50,393 bases of DNA from an uncultured Prevotella sp. GTDB lineage: Bacteria > Bacteroidota > Bacteroidia > Bacteroidales > Bacteroidaceae. A model generated the notes under the pieces. It did no database searches. It was given only the letters and a program-made list of their open reading frames with translations, and was not told the DNA's origin. The translations under genes and the position numbers were made by a program. The stretch lies in contig CAJOFA010000013.1 in NCBI GenBank assembly GCA_905233985.1, positions 1-50,393 of the forward strand, written 5' to 3'. This document shows, piece by piece, positions 33,401 to 40,766 of the stretch (positions are counted from its first letter, which is position 1; each line of letters opens with the position of its first letter).

Positions 33401-35375
33401 TGATTCCGTGACGGTAGGCGTAGAGCAGTTGCTTGAGGTCGGCTATCTGAGTACGCAGTTCACGCCCCTTGTCGGTGTCGGCTACCAGCATACGGTGGGC
33501 TGACATCTCGACGAGCTGGGTGGTGGATTTGATGTCGGTACCGCGTTGTACGGCATCGCGGGCAGAGGTGAACGGCTCGTGTTGTACAAGCTGGAAGCCG
33601 CGTGAGTGATAGACCAGCGTGTAGCCGGCAATGCCTGTCTCCTGGTGATAGGCCTCGCTGAAACCTCCGTCAATGACCATCAGCCGTCCGCCAGCCTTGA
33701 TGGGGTTCTCACCCGAGGCGACATGGACGGGTACATGACCGTTGATGATGTGCCGGTTCTCACCTTCTACCCCGAAGGCGTCGAGTATGCGGTCGCACAC
33801 CTCCGGCTGTTCACGCAGCAGGAAATAGTAGCCTTTCTCCTCTTTGTATGTTTCTTTGTCTGTGAGGAAATAGCGTTCGAAGGTAGCCATCTTCGACTTG
33901 TCGAACAAGGGTGAGTCCTTGCCGCACCACAGATATAGGAAGTAGTCGCGTGCATACGCTTTCAGCTCAGGCTCCGTGTCGTTTGCATAGGCAGCACGTA
34001 CCATCATGCCGATGTGCTTCATCAGCTCCAGTCCGCTGTATTTCTCTCCCTTGTAGAGCTCAACCTCCTTCAGCGAACCGTCGGCATTCAGCGGACAAGA
34101 GGCGTGGAACAGCAGGTTCTGGTTGCAGATGTTATACATGCAGCCGTGTGAGAGCAGCATCTTGATGTGTTTGCGCAGCTTCTCAGAGACACGGAACGAG
34201 TGGTGCAGTTTCTTCATCAGCAGTTCCTCCTCGGCTGTGAACACGAGAGAAGGGAAGTTGGTGTCCTTCATTTTATATTCGTGTCCGTCAATGACGCAGA
34301 CACCCCGTTCTGTGTCCACACATTCCAGCAGACAGCGGTCTTCCATCTGCCATTCCGGACGGCGGTGGAAAATCTGTGCTTCGGTCTTGAACTGTAGAAT
34401 AGTGATGGCCTTATGCATCTTCGCCGTCAGTTGCATGGTCTTTTCATCCATCTGCTGTCCCTTGAGCAGACGGGGGATGAATTCCGTACAGGGGTCGTCG
34501 CCATAGACATCCATCGCAAAAGTGGCCAGCGGGACGAGGTTGATGCCATAACCTTCCTCGAGCGTGGCAAGGTTGGCGTAGCGTAGTGAGAGGCGCAGCA
34601 CGTTGCAGATACATGCATCGTTGCCCGCACAGGCTCCCATCCACAGAATGTCGTGGTTGCCCCACTGGATGTCCCATGAGTTGTATTGGCGCATGGTGTC
34701 GAGGATGATATGTGCCCCTGAGCCTCGGTCGAAGATGTCGCCGAGAATGTGCAGCTGGTCAATGGCCAGCCGCTGGATGACGTTGCATAGCGCTATGATG
34801 AAGTCGTCGGCACGTCCGGTGGTAATGATGGTATCGACAATGACGTTGACATAGGCCGCCTTGTTCGAGTCGTCGGTACGTTCATGCAGCAGTTCCTCGA
34901 TGATATAGGCAAAGTCTGCGGGCAGAGATTTGCGTACCTTCGAGCGGGTGTATTTGCTCGACACATCGCGAGCCACACGCACCAGTTGGTGAATGGTGAT
35001 GTGGTACCAGTCATCGATGTCCTCCTCTGCCGCTTTGATGAGCTCCAGTTTCTGCTCGGGGTAGTAGATGAGCGTACACAGCTCCTTCTTCTCCGTCTCA
35101 CGCAGCCCGCCGGCAAAAAGCTCGTTGACCTTACGCTTGATGTTTCCCGAGGCATTCTTCAGCACGTGGATGAAAGCGTCGCTCTCTCCATGCAGGTCAG
35201 CAAGGAAGTGCTCTGTGCCCTTGGGCAGGTTCATGATAGCTTCCAGGTTGATGACCTCTGTCGCTGCCTCGGCAATAGTCGGAAACGACTGGCTGAGCAG
35301 ATGGAGGTAGCGCAAATCGGTTCCTGTCGATTCTGCAGTAGCGGATGATGGGTTCGGCGTGTAGTTTGTAGTCAT
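33384..35375 (-). CDS. fbp: Fructose-1,6-bisphosphatase class III
   Basis: A gluconeogenic enzyme giving fructose-6-phosphate. Class III FBPase belongs to the calcineurin-like phosphoesterases. Seen: LADLHGESDAF, GDIFDRGSGAH and GNHDILWMGA (metal-binding motifs), DGHEYKMKDTNFPS, and INGHVPVHVASGENP. At 663 aa it fits the Bacteroidetes/Bacillus type (~670). The start overlaps the upstream glycosyltransferase stop as ATGA, so the two are translationally coupled, an unexpected partnership. The 3' end overlaps the convergent aminotransferase by 17 bases. Confidence 0.95.
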   Translation of the reverse strand: MTTNYTPNPSSATAESTGTDLRYLHLLSQSFPTIAEAATEVINLEAIMNLPKGTEHFLADLHGESDAFIHVLKNASGNIKRKVNELFAGGLRETEKKELCTLIYYPEQKLELIKAAEEDIDDWYHITIHQLVRVARDVSSKYTRSKVRKSLPADFAYIIEELLHERTDDSNKAAYVNVIVDTIITTGRADDFIIALCNVIQRLAIDQLHILGDIFDRGSGAHIILDTMRQYNSWDIQWGNHDILWMGACAGNDACICNVLRLSLRYANLATLEEGYGINLVPLATFAMDVYGDDPCTEFIPRLLKGQQMDEKTMQLTAKMHKAITILQFKTEAQIFHRRPEWQMEDRCLLECVDTERGVCVIDGHEYKMKDTNFPSLVFTAEEELLMKKLHHSFRVSEKLRKHIKMLLSHGCMYNICNQNLLFHASCPLNADGSLKEVELYKGEKYSGLELMKHIGMMVRAAYANDTEPELKAYARDYFLYLWCGKDSPLFDKSKMATFERYFLTDKETYKEEKGYYFLLREQPEVCDRILDAFGVEGENRHIINGHVPVHVASGENPIKAGGRLMVIDGGFSEAYHQETGIAGYTLVYHSRGFQLVQHEPFTSARDAVQRGTDIKSTTQLVEMSAHRMLVADTDKGRELRTQIADLKQLLYAYRHGIIKEKR

Positions 35376-36577
35376 ATAGCGAGGTGTTTAGTGATCATTG
35401 TTTCTATTCTCGTGGTCTCATTGTCGTCGATAGCCGCGACGGGCATCATGCCTTCTTCAAAGCCTGTCAGCCGCTGAAGCATCCCCATCAGCCGCTGTGC
35501 CAGCCGCAAAAGACGGTTCTCCTGAAGCGTCTCTGCAAGCAGAGCTTCGTCGATTTCGTGCTCTCGTATTTCTTTCTCCAACTCCAGCAAGTGGCAGACG
35601 GACATTCTGTTATGCTGTATGAGATGCTGCAGGTGCCGGAAGGTGGCTAACAGTCGCTCTGTCTCCGTAGCATATTGATTGCCGATGACCGATGCGATGC
35701 TCTTGGGCTGTTCGTAACCCGTGGGGAAATAGCTCTCCACGCCACTCACATCCATATAGGGAGCTGTGATATTGAGCACTCGCAATCCACGTCTCAGCAG
35801 GTCCTCCACCTGCTCGTCACGGGCATAGATGAAATACTGGCGCCAGTCCCTGTCATTAACTATGGGGAATTGAGAATTGAGAATGGGGAATTGAGAATTC
35901 TGATTTGCTTGCACGCCCATCTTGGAACTTCCTGTGTAATCATAATTATCAATTTTCAATTCTCCATTATGCATTGAGTTCCTCTGGGACTCCAGCCATT
36001 CCCTGTTGCTGCAGACGCCGGCTTTGAGCAGCAGGAAGAGCAGGTCACGCTTTTCCGGGCTCATCAGGCTCAACTGGTCGCTGTCCATCACACGCTGATA
36101 GATGACAAACAGCTGCCGCGTCATTTCTTCACGGCTGATAGAGTGGGTGATGAGTGCGTTATGTACGGTCTCTATGCGGGGATTCCAGCCCAGTTTGTGC
36201 AGACACTCTGTCTCCATCTTACCCATCGCGATGACCACGTATGCCTGTTCGATGGTACGACGTTGGTAGAGAAGTGTCTTGGGCAGTTTCTCCTGCCACT
36301 CACGGTCTTTCAGCACCCACGGTTCCAGTTCGCCATGCGGCGTGATGATGACACGTGTGCCGTAGCGGTGAGCAACAGATGCAGCCTTTGCATAGCGCTG
36401 CGACCAGCAGCCGTGAATATGGAGCAGGTCGAAGTGACGGCTGCTCAGTTGCTGGCGGACTTCTTGCAACGAACTGCTGGTTGCCAGTTCCGCACTTCCA
36501 GACATAGTTTCTTCAAGCAGGTGCACATAGTGCGCCTGTAGCTCGTTGTGCTGGTCGTAGTAGTGCAGAATTCTCAT
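35372..36577 (-). CDS. Glycosyltransferase, GT4-like N-terminal domain, with an in-frame repeat insert
   Basis: A 401-aa protein. The N-terminal half has a GT-B type fold (MRILHYYDQHNELQAHYVHLL, HFDLLHIHGCW, VIITPHGELEPWVL); the C-terminal half is helical and does not show the usual GT4 EX7E motif. Residues ~198-240 contain NGELKIDNYDYTG and NSQFPILNSQFPIVN, encoded by the AATTGA repeat family otherwise seen between genes, a likely insertion. A TTG extension to 36595 is rejected in favour of ATG 36577. It lies between the GT2 gene and fbp, all on the minus strand, suggesting cell-surface glycan synthesis. Confidence 0.75.
   Translation of the reverse strand: MRILHYYDQHNELQAHYVHLLEETMSGSAELATSSSLQEVRQQLSSRHFDLLHIHGCWSQRYAKAASVAHRYGTRVIITPHGELEPWVLKDREWQEKLPKTLLYQRRTIEQAYVVIAMGKMETECLHKLGWNPRIETVHNALITHSISREEMTRQLFVIYQRVMDSDQLSLMSPEKRDLLFLLLKAGVCSNREWLESQRNSMHNGELKIDNYDYTGSSKMGVQANQNSQFPILNSQFPIVNDRDWRQYFIYARDEQVEDLLRRGLRVLNITAPYMDVSGVESYFPTGYEQPKSIASVIGNQYATETERLLATFRHLQHLIQHNRMSVCHLLELEKEIREHEIDEALLAETLQENRLLRLAQRLMGMLQRLTGFEEGMMPVAAIDDNETTRIETMITKHLAI
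35861..35978. repeat. AATTGA-type repeats read in frame within the glycosyltransferase gene
   Basis: GGGGAATTGAGAATT units occur in tandem at 35864-35899, then 35935-35978 matches the intergenic repeat at 32058. Together they encode two extra peptides flanking MGVQANQ. The frame stays open throughout. Confidence 0.75.
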
Positions 36578-36615
36578 TGTTCTTGCACTTTGCAAATGAT
36601 AAATATCCTAATTCT

Positions 36616-37320
36616 CTAAAACAGATTCTTACTGAAAACCTTTAAGCGCAGGCCTATAAGCTGGTTCCAGCGTATGTGCTGGTCGAACAGCCTGATGGCG
36701 TCGTGTACACGCTCGCTACGTACGGCCACAGCGTCGTACACACCGCGACGGAACTTCTGCCACTTGCCCCTGTGACCGCGTCTGGAACGGCGTTCAGCCT
36801 TGCGAATCAGGGGAGCGGCCTCTTCCAGCGTGTCCCATGTCTGGTAAAGCAGCTTGTCGCCCTTTCGTCCGCTGTAGGCCATGAGCACCTCGTTCCGGTC
36901 ATCGATAGCTTCGGTCAGCTTTTGCAGCCATTCGTCAGACACAGGTGGGCGGGTAATGTCCGTCAGCACAATCCATGAGCTTTTAGTCGCCTTGAACTCT
37001 GTTCGAGCCTGCTCACGCTCGGCAGAGCTCAAGCTTTCTTGGCTCTGCTCTCGCTTAGTCGCAGCCTTGACTCCGACGCTTAGTGCCAGCTGCAGCCGGC
37101 TGGGGTTGAAAATCACCGATTTGGGCAGGAACGTGGTATATAATCGTGGATAATCAGCTTTCAGTTGTTTAAGCAGCTCGGGCGTCTCGTCAGCCGATGA
37201 GTCATCCACTACAATGACCTCGTAGTCAGTCTCACACGGCATCGTCAGAAAGCGTGGCAGGTTCTGTTCTGTCTCTGTGGTTTGGTCGTGGACAGCCATT
37301 ACCAAAGCAATTTTATTCAT
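36616..37320 (-). CDS. Glycosyltransferase family 2 with an in-frame insertion
   Basis: GT-A type glycosyltransferase, 234 aa. Seen: the N-terminal strand IALVMAVHDQTTETEQNL and VIVVDDSSADETPELL, then QLALSVGVKAATK and SSWIVLTDITRPP (the second Asp region, usually a DxD). Between ATK and SSW sit ~24 extra residues (REQSQESLSSAEREQARTE) encoded by a decayed copy of the 85-bp repeat that flanks the upstream region. The flanking KAATK/FKATK looks like a duplicated target. The C-terminus is basic (RRSRRGHRGKWQKFRRG). Its leader is identical to that of cstA. The donor and acceptor sugars are unknown. Confidence 0.82.
   Translation of the reverse strand: MNKIALVMAVHDQTTETEQNLPRFLTMPCETDYEVIVVDDSSADETPELLKQLKADYPRLYTTFLPKSVIFNPSRLQLALSVGVKAATKREQSQESLSSAEREQARTEFKATKSSWIVLTDITRPPVSDEWLQKLTEAIDDRNEVLMAYSGRKGDKLLYQTWDTLEEAAPLIRKAERRSRRGHRGKWQKFRRGVYDAVAVRSERVHDAIRLFDQHIRWNQLIGLRLKVFSKNLF
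37004..37070. repeat. Third, partial copy of the leader repeat, inside the GT2 gene
   Basis: Both ends match the repeat at 37347-37431 and 37742-37826 (CGAGCCTGCTCACGCT, GGCAG, and CTCGCTTA with TCGCAGCCTTG), while the middle differs. The differing middle can still fold (GCAGAGC/GCTCTGC), as the other copies can (GGCAGT/ACTGCC). The frame is kept. Confidence 0.75.
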
Positions 37321-37341
37321 TGTCTTCTCCATGTTTGCTTA

Positions 37342-37386
37342 TTACGCTGCAAGGCTGCGATTAAGCGAGGGCAGTGATGCTTGCAT
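37342..37386 (-). other. Mini-ORF in the GT2 leader (MQASLPSLNRSLAA)
   Basis: A 14-codon reading frame inside the conserved leader, ending TAA only a few bases before the GT2 start region. The same peptide, with a different last residue, is present in the cstA leader. It may be a leader peptide controlling the gene, or a by-product of the repeat. Confidence 0.4.
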
Positions 37387-37431
37387 CGACTGCCAAGCGT
37401 GAGCAGGCTCGCACCGTTTTACGGTGCAAAG
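37347..37431 (-). repeat. Left arm of the 85-bp perfect inverted repeat (GT2 leader)
   Basis: Exact reverse complement of 37742-37826. As GT2 mRNA it begins in the -7 box (CTTTG), then a hairpin GCACCGT-AAA-ACGGTGC, then a second hairpin GGCAGT/ACTGCC with inner GATG/CATC. Confidence 0.92.
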
Positions 37432-37457
37432 ATAAGTATAATGCGCGAAACTACCAA
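37427..37457 (-). promoter_or_regulatory. Promoter of the GT2 gene
   Basis: TTG (37455-37457), a 20-nt spacer, then TATCTTTG (37427-37434). Only the CTTTG end lies in the inverted repeat; the rest is inside the 310-bp segment. Confidence 0.75.
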
Positions 37458-37546
37458 GAGAAAATCAATGTTTCTTTTCGATTTTTCCTGCGACAAAAAA
37501 AGCTTAATGCAACTTGCAACTTTGCAACTTTGCAACTTTCAAAGAA

Positions 37547-37572
37547 AAAAACGGAGTTTGTTCTCCGTTTTT
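37547..37572. terminator. Bidirectional terminator-like hairpin
   Basis: A 10-bp stem AAAAACGGAG/CTCCGTTTTT with a TTTGTT loop; A-runs and T-runs flank both sides, so it can work in both directions. It separates the two outward promoters. Confidence 0.65.
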
Positions 37573-37605
37573 AAGTCAATCTCGCTCGGTTTAGAAAGTA
37601 CTTTC

Positions 37606-37650
37606 GCTCACTTATTCGTACCTTTGACCTTTGGTCGAAGGTTCTTTGAC
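37606..37650 (+). promoter_or_regulatory. Copy of the WG-gene -7 region with the repeated hairpin
   Basis: CTCACTTATTCGTACCTTTG equals the spacer and -7 region of the WG gene promoter (15959-15978, opposite strand). It is followed by a CCTTTGACC-TTT-GGTCGAAGG hairpin like the one near 16040. No -33 TTTG is seen at the right distance here. Confidence 0.5.
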
Positions 37651-37715
37651 CTAAAGGTACAAAGCGGCAAGCCGAGCGGGCTGCACCTCGGAAATGAAAA
37701 TAAATCAAAATTTAT

Positions 37716-37746
37716 TTTGCATTTCGCTCGGTTTGCACTACCTTTG
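37716..37746 (+). promoter_or_regulatory. Promoter of cstA
   Basis: TTTG at 37716-37719, a 19-nt spacer, then TACCTTTG at 37739-37746. The last five bases of the -7 box are the first five of the right repeat arm. Confidence 0.82.
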
Positions 37747-37826
37747 CACCGTAAAACGGTGCGAGCCTGCTCACGCTTGGCAGTCGATGCAAGCATCACT
37801 GCCCTCGCTTAATCGCAGCCTTGCAG
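37742..37826 (+). repeat. Right arm of the 85-bp perfect inverted repeat (cstA leader)
   Basis: Identical, in mRNA sense, to the GT2 leader. It therefore gives cstA and GT2 transcripts the same first ~80 nt, with two hairpins and a mini-ORF. Confidence 0.92.
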
Positions 37827-37834
37827 AAAAATAA
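37787..37834 (+). other. Mini-ORF in the cstA leader (MQASLPSLNRSLAEK)
   Basis: A 15-codon frame running from inside the repeat arm to a TAA 19 bases before the cstA ATG. The peptide matches that in the GT2 leader except at the end, which lies outside the repeat. Confidence 0.4.
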
Positions 37835-37852
37835 CAAAAGTAAGTAAATAAG

Positions 37853-39355
37853 ATGATTTCATTTCTGGTGAGCCTGGTGGCTCTTGTGATTGGTTATTTT
37901 CTTTATGGTCGCTTCGTGGAGCGTGTGTTCGGCCCTGACGACCGAGTGACTCCTGCGCTGGCGAAGGCTGACGGTGTGGACTTTATCGTGATGCCGAACT
38001 GGAAGATTTTTATGATTCAGTTCCTGAACATTGCAGGAACGGGTCCTATCTTCGGTGCTATTATGGGCGCAAAGTTCGGTCCTGCAGCTTATCTGTGGAT
38101 TGTGTTGGGGTGCATCTTCGCCGGTGCCACACATGACTATCTGAGCGGTATGCTCTCCATGCGTAACGACGGCGCGGGCTTGCCTGAGCTGATTGGTAAG
38201 TACCTGGGCAAGACGACGAAGCAAGTGATGCTTGTTTTTTCTGTATTCCTGTTGATCATGGTAGGTGCTGTTTTTGTGTATAGCCCTGCTAAGATTCTTG
38301 GAGGCTTGTGGGAACCGGCATTTATCGTTGATAGTGTAGGGCCTTATGTGTTCTGGGTGGCCATTATCTTTATTTATTATCTTATAGCTACGATGCTTCC
38401 TATCGATAAGATTATAGGTAAGATTTATCCGCTGTTTGCCTTTTCACTGCTCTTTATGGCCGTTGCGCTGATGGTTATGCTTTTTGTGAAGCAGCCGGAC
38501 ATACCAGAACTTTGGGAGAAATTACCGGTGGAGTCTTTGGCTAACGGCTCTATTTTCCCCTGTCTGTTCATTACCATTGCCTGTGGTGCCATCAGCGGTT
38601 TCCACGCTACGCAGAGCCCGTTGATGGCGCGTTGCGTGAAGTCGGAACGCATGGGACGTCCCATTTTCTACGGTGCCATGATTACTGAAGGCATAGTGGC
38701 ACTCATCTGGGCTACTGTTGCTATGTACTTTTTCTACAACCAGCCAACACCTGGTTATGAATTACTGGATGGAGCCACTGTGAAAGACGGCGCTCCAACT
38801 ATAGTGAATGAAATATGTAATAGCTGGCTTGGCGTATTTGGCGGCATTCTTGCTATGCTTGGCGTTGTTGCTGCCCCCATTACCAGTGGTGATACAGCTT
38901 TGCGTTCGGCCCGTTTGATTATTGCCGATTTTATTAAACTCAGCCAAAAAAGTATTACTAAACGCTTTTACATTTGTATTCCCCTTTTTGCTGCGGTTGT
39001 CGCATTGGTATTGTGGGATATGAATGAAGATATTAAAGCTGCAACAATTGAAGGTTATGTAAGTGGTTTTGAGAAACTCTGGAGCTGGTTCGGTTGGAGC
39101 AACCAGACTCTTGCCGTGTTTACGCTATGGGCTGTTACTGTTTATCTGGCTCAGCAAAAGAAACCCTACATGATTACTCTTGTCCCGGCTCTGTTTATGA
39201 CGGTGGTGTGTACAACATTTTTTGTAAGTGTACAGGCCTTCAGTATGCCAGAGAAACAGGCAAACATAGTGGCTTTGTGTACGTTTGTCATCGCCCTTGT
39301 GTGGTTCATCATTTGGTATATGAAATTCAAGAAATCTCAAAAAACAATAAAGTAA
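37853..39355 (+). CDS. cstA: Carbon starvation protein CstA family transporter
   Basis: An inner-membrane transporter; CstA-family members take up peptides or pyruvate during carbon limitation. A 500-aa protein with many hydrophobic helices. Seen: FLVSLVALVIGYFLYGRFVE, FLNIAGTGPIFGAIMGAKFGPAAYLW, FAGATHDYLSGMLSMRNDG and SGFHATQSPLMARC, all conserved in the family. It is shorter than E. coli CstA (701 aa), matching the compact form common in anaerobes. Expression is likely shaped by the leader shared with GT2. A small outer-membrane barrel gene follows at once. Confidence 0.92.
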   Translation: MISFLVSLVALVIGYFLYGRFVERVFGPDDRVTPALAKADGVDFIVMPNWKIFMIQFLNIAGTGPIFGAIMGAKFGPAAYLWIVLGCIFAGATHDYLSGMLSMRNDGAGLPELIGKYLGKTTKQVMLVFSVFLLIMVGAVFVYSPAKILGGLWEPAFIVDSVGPYVFWVAIIFIYYLIATMLPIDKIIGKIYPLFAFSLLFMAVALMVMLFVKQPDIPELWEKLPVESLANGSIFPCLFITIACGAISGFHATQSPLMARCVKSERMGRPIFYGAMITEGIVALIWATVAMYFFYNQPTPGYELLDGATVKDGAPTIVNEICNSWLGVFGGILAMLGVVAAPITSGDTALRSARLIIADFIKLSQKSITKRFYICIPLFAAVVALVLWDMNEDIKAATIEGYVSGFEKLWSWFGWSNQTLAVFTLWAVTVYLAQQKKPYMITLVPALFMTVVCTTFFVSVQAFSMPEKQANIVALCTFVIALVWFIIWYMKFKKSQKTIK

Positions 39356-39361
39356 AACAGT

Positions 39362-39838
39362 ATGAAAAAGATTGTATTATTCATGGTAGCGCTGACGGTT
39401 GCTATTGCCGCCCATGCGCAGTTTGAACAGGGTAAAACGTATATTGGTGCTTCGCTTTCGGGCATGAACCTCAGTTATAGCGGTTCCGAGAGCGGTCACC
39501 TGACCATTGAGGGCAAGGGTGGCTATATGTTTGCCGACAACCTGCTGGCACTCGGACAAGTGGCTTATGACAAGCAGAACGATGTGCCTTACACCATGTC
39601 GTTAGGTGCAGGTGCCCGCTACTACATCGTACAGAACGGCCTTTATCTGGGTGCCGGTGTCAACTGGAAACATTCCACGGGCTACAATGACGTGATGCCG
39701 ACCGTACAGGTGGGCTATGCCTTCTTCATCAGCGGCAGCGTGACCATCGAGCCGGAAATCTACTACGAGCAGTCGTTCAAGAACCACAAGGACTACAGCA
39801 GGATAGGTCTCCGCGTAGGCTTGGGTGTGTATTTGTAA
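39362..39838 (+). CDS. Small outer-membrane beta-barrel protein
   Basis: A 158-aa protein with a signal peptide (IVLFMVALTVAIAAHAQ) and then alternating hydrophobic strands: TYIGASLSGMNLSYS, LLALGQVAYDK, LYLGAGVNWKHS, and SRIGLRVGLGVYL ending in a hydrophobic residue, typical of an eight-stranded barrel (OMP_b-brl type). The ligand is unknown. It starts 6 nt after cstA, so it is cotranscribed. A TCAAAC micro-repeat (39839-39870) separates it from nadC. Confidence 0.82.
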   Translation: MKKIVLFMVALTVAIAAHAQFEQGKTYIGASLSGMNLSYSGSESGHLTIEGKGGYMFADNLLALGQVAYDKQNDVPYTMSLGAGARYYIVQNGLYLGAGVNWKHSTGYNDVMPTVQVGYAFFISGSVTIEPEIYYEQSFKNHKDYSRIGLRVGLGVYL

Positions 39839-39871
39839 ACATCAAACCCTAAACGTCAAACATCAAACTAT

Positions 39872-40720
39872 ATGTTATCAGTAGAAGAACTTGTTGATCG
39901 CCTGATTGACCTCTCGTTTGCGGAGGACATCGGCGACGGTGACCATACCACGTTGTGCTGTATTCCCGAGGATGCAATGGGCAAGAGCCATCTGCTCATT
40001 AAGGAGGATGGTATTCTGGCTGGTGTGGAGATTGCCAAGGAGGTGTTCCACCGCTTCGACCCCACCATGCAGGTGGAGGTGCTGATGGGCGACGGCACAC
40101 GTGTGAAGAATGGCGATATCGCGATGGTCGTGACGGGTAAGGTGCGTTCGCTGTTACAGACGGAGCGCCTGATGCTGAACATCATGCAGCGCATGAGCGG
40201 CATCGCCACGATGACTGACAAATATGTGCAACGCCTGAAGGGTACCAAGACGCGTGTGCTTGATACCCGTAAGACCACGCCTGGTATGCGTATGCTTGAG
40301 AAGCAGGCCGTGAAGATAGGTGGCGGCTGTAACCATCGCATCGGACTCTTCGACATGATTCTGCTCAAGGACAACCATGTTGACTTCGCCGGCGGTATTG
40401 TCAATGCCATCGACCGTTGCCACGCCTACCTGAAGGAGAAAGGCCTTGACCTGAAGATTGAGATTGAGGTGCGTTCGTTCGACGAGCTGAACCAGGTGCT
40501 GGAGCACGGCGGCGTTGACCGTATCATGCTCGACAACTTCAGCGTGCCCGATACGAAGAAGGCTGTTGACCTCATTGCCGGTCGCTATGAGACAGAGTCG
40601 AGCGGTGGCATCACGTTTGACACCATCCACGACTATGCCGAGCAGGGTGTTGACTTTATCTCTGTCGGTGCCCTGACGCACTCCGTGAAGGGACTCGATA
40701 TGTCGTTTAAAGCGTGTTGA
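39872..40720 (+). CDS. nadC: Nicotinate-nucleotide pyrophosphorylase (quinolinate phosphoribosyltransferase)
   Basis: Converts quinolinate and PRPP to nicotinate mononucleotide in NAD synthesis. Seen: AEDIGDGDHTT near the N-terminus, RMSGIATMTDKYV, TRKTTPGMRMLEKQAVKIGG, ILLKDNHVDFAGG and ISVGALTHSVKGLDMS at the C-terminus. At 282 aa it is full length. No nadA or nadB is nearby. It follows the barrel gene and may share its transcript. Confidence 0.96.
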   Translation: MLSVEELVDRLIDLSFAEDIGDGDHTTLCCIPEDAMGKSHLLIKEDGILAGVEIAKEVFHRFDPTMQVEVLMGDGTRVKNGDIAMVVTGKVRSLLQTERLMLNIMQRMSGIATMTDKYVQRLKGTKTRVLDTRKTTPGMRMLEKQAVKIGGGCNHRIGLFDMILLKDNHVDFAGGIVNAIDRCHAYLKEKGLDLKIEIEVRSFDELNQVLEHGGVDRIMLDNFSVPDTKKAVDLIAGRYETESSGGITFDTIHDYAEQGVDFISVGALTHSVKGLDMSFKAC

Positions 40721-40751
40721 GAGTTAAGAGTTGAGTGTTGAGTGTTGAGCG
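40719..40751. repeat. GAGTTGAGTGTT repeat before the M23 peptidase
   Basis: Tandem GAGTTGA/GTGTTGA units after nadC. The opposite orientation (CTCAACCCTCAACCCTCAAC) lies in the first codons of the M23 gene (40815-40869), so the two can pair across the gene start. Confidence 0.65.
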
Positions 40752-40766
40752 ATATTTGTTAGGGCA

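Larger units (their letters stand above)
37432..37741. repeat. 310-bp segment between the 85-bp inverted repeats
   Basis: No protein gene is seen. It holds outward promoters at both ends, an AACTTTGC tandem repeat (37509-37540), a bidirectional hairpin (AAAAACGGAG/CTCCGTTTTT, 37547-37572), and the shared unit CTCACTTATTCGTACCTTTG with the GGTCGAAGG hairpin (37606-37650). It could be inverted by recombination between the arms. Confidence 0.7.

Noticed and set aside
37374..37812. Two ORFs encoded by the 85-bp repeats and the 310-bp segment
   Set aside because: They are readings of inverted repeats and promoter DNA, have low-complexity basic sequence, and resemble no protein.
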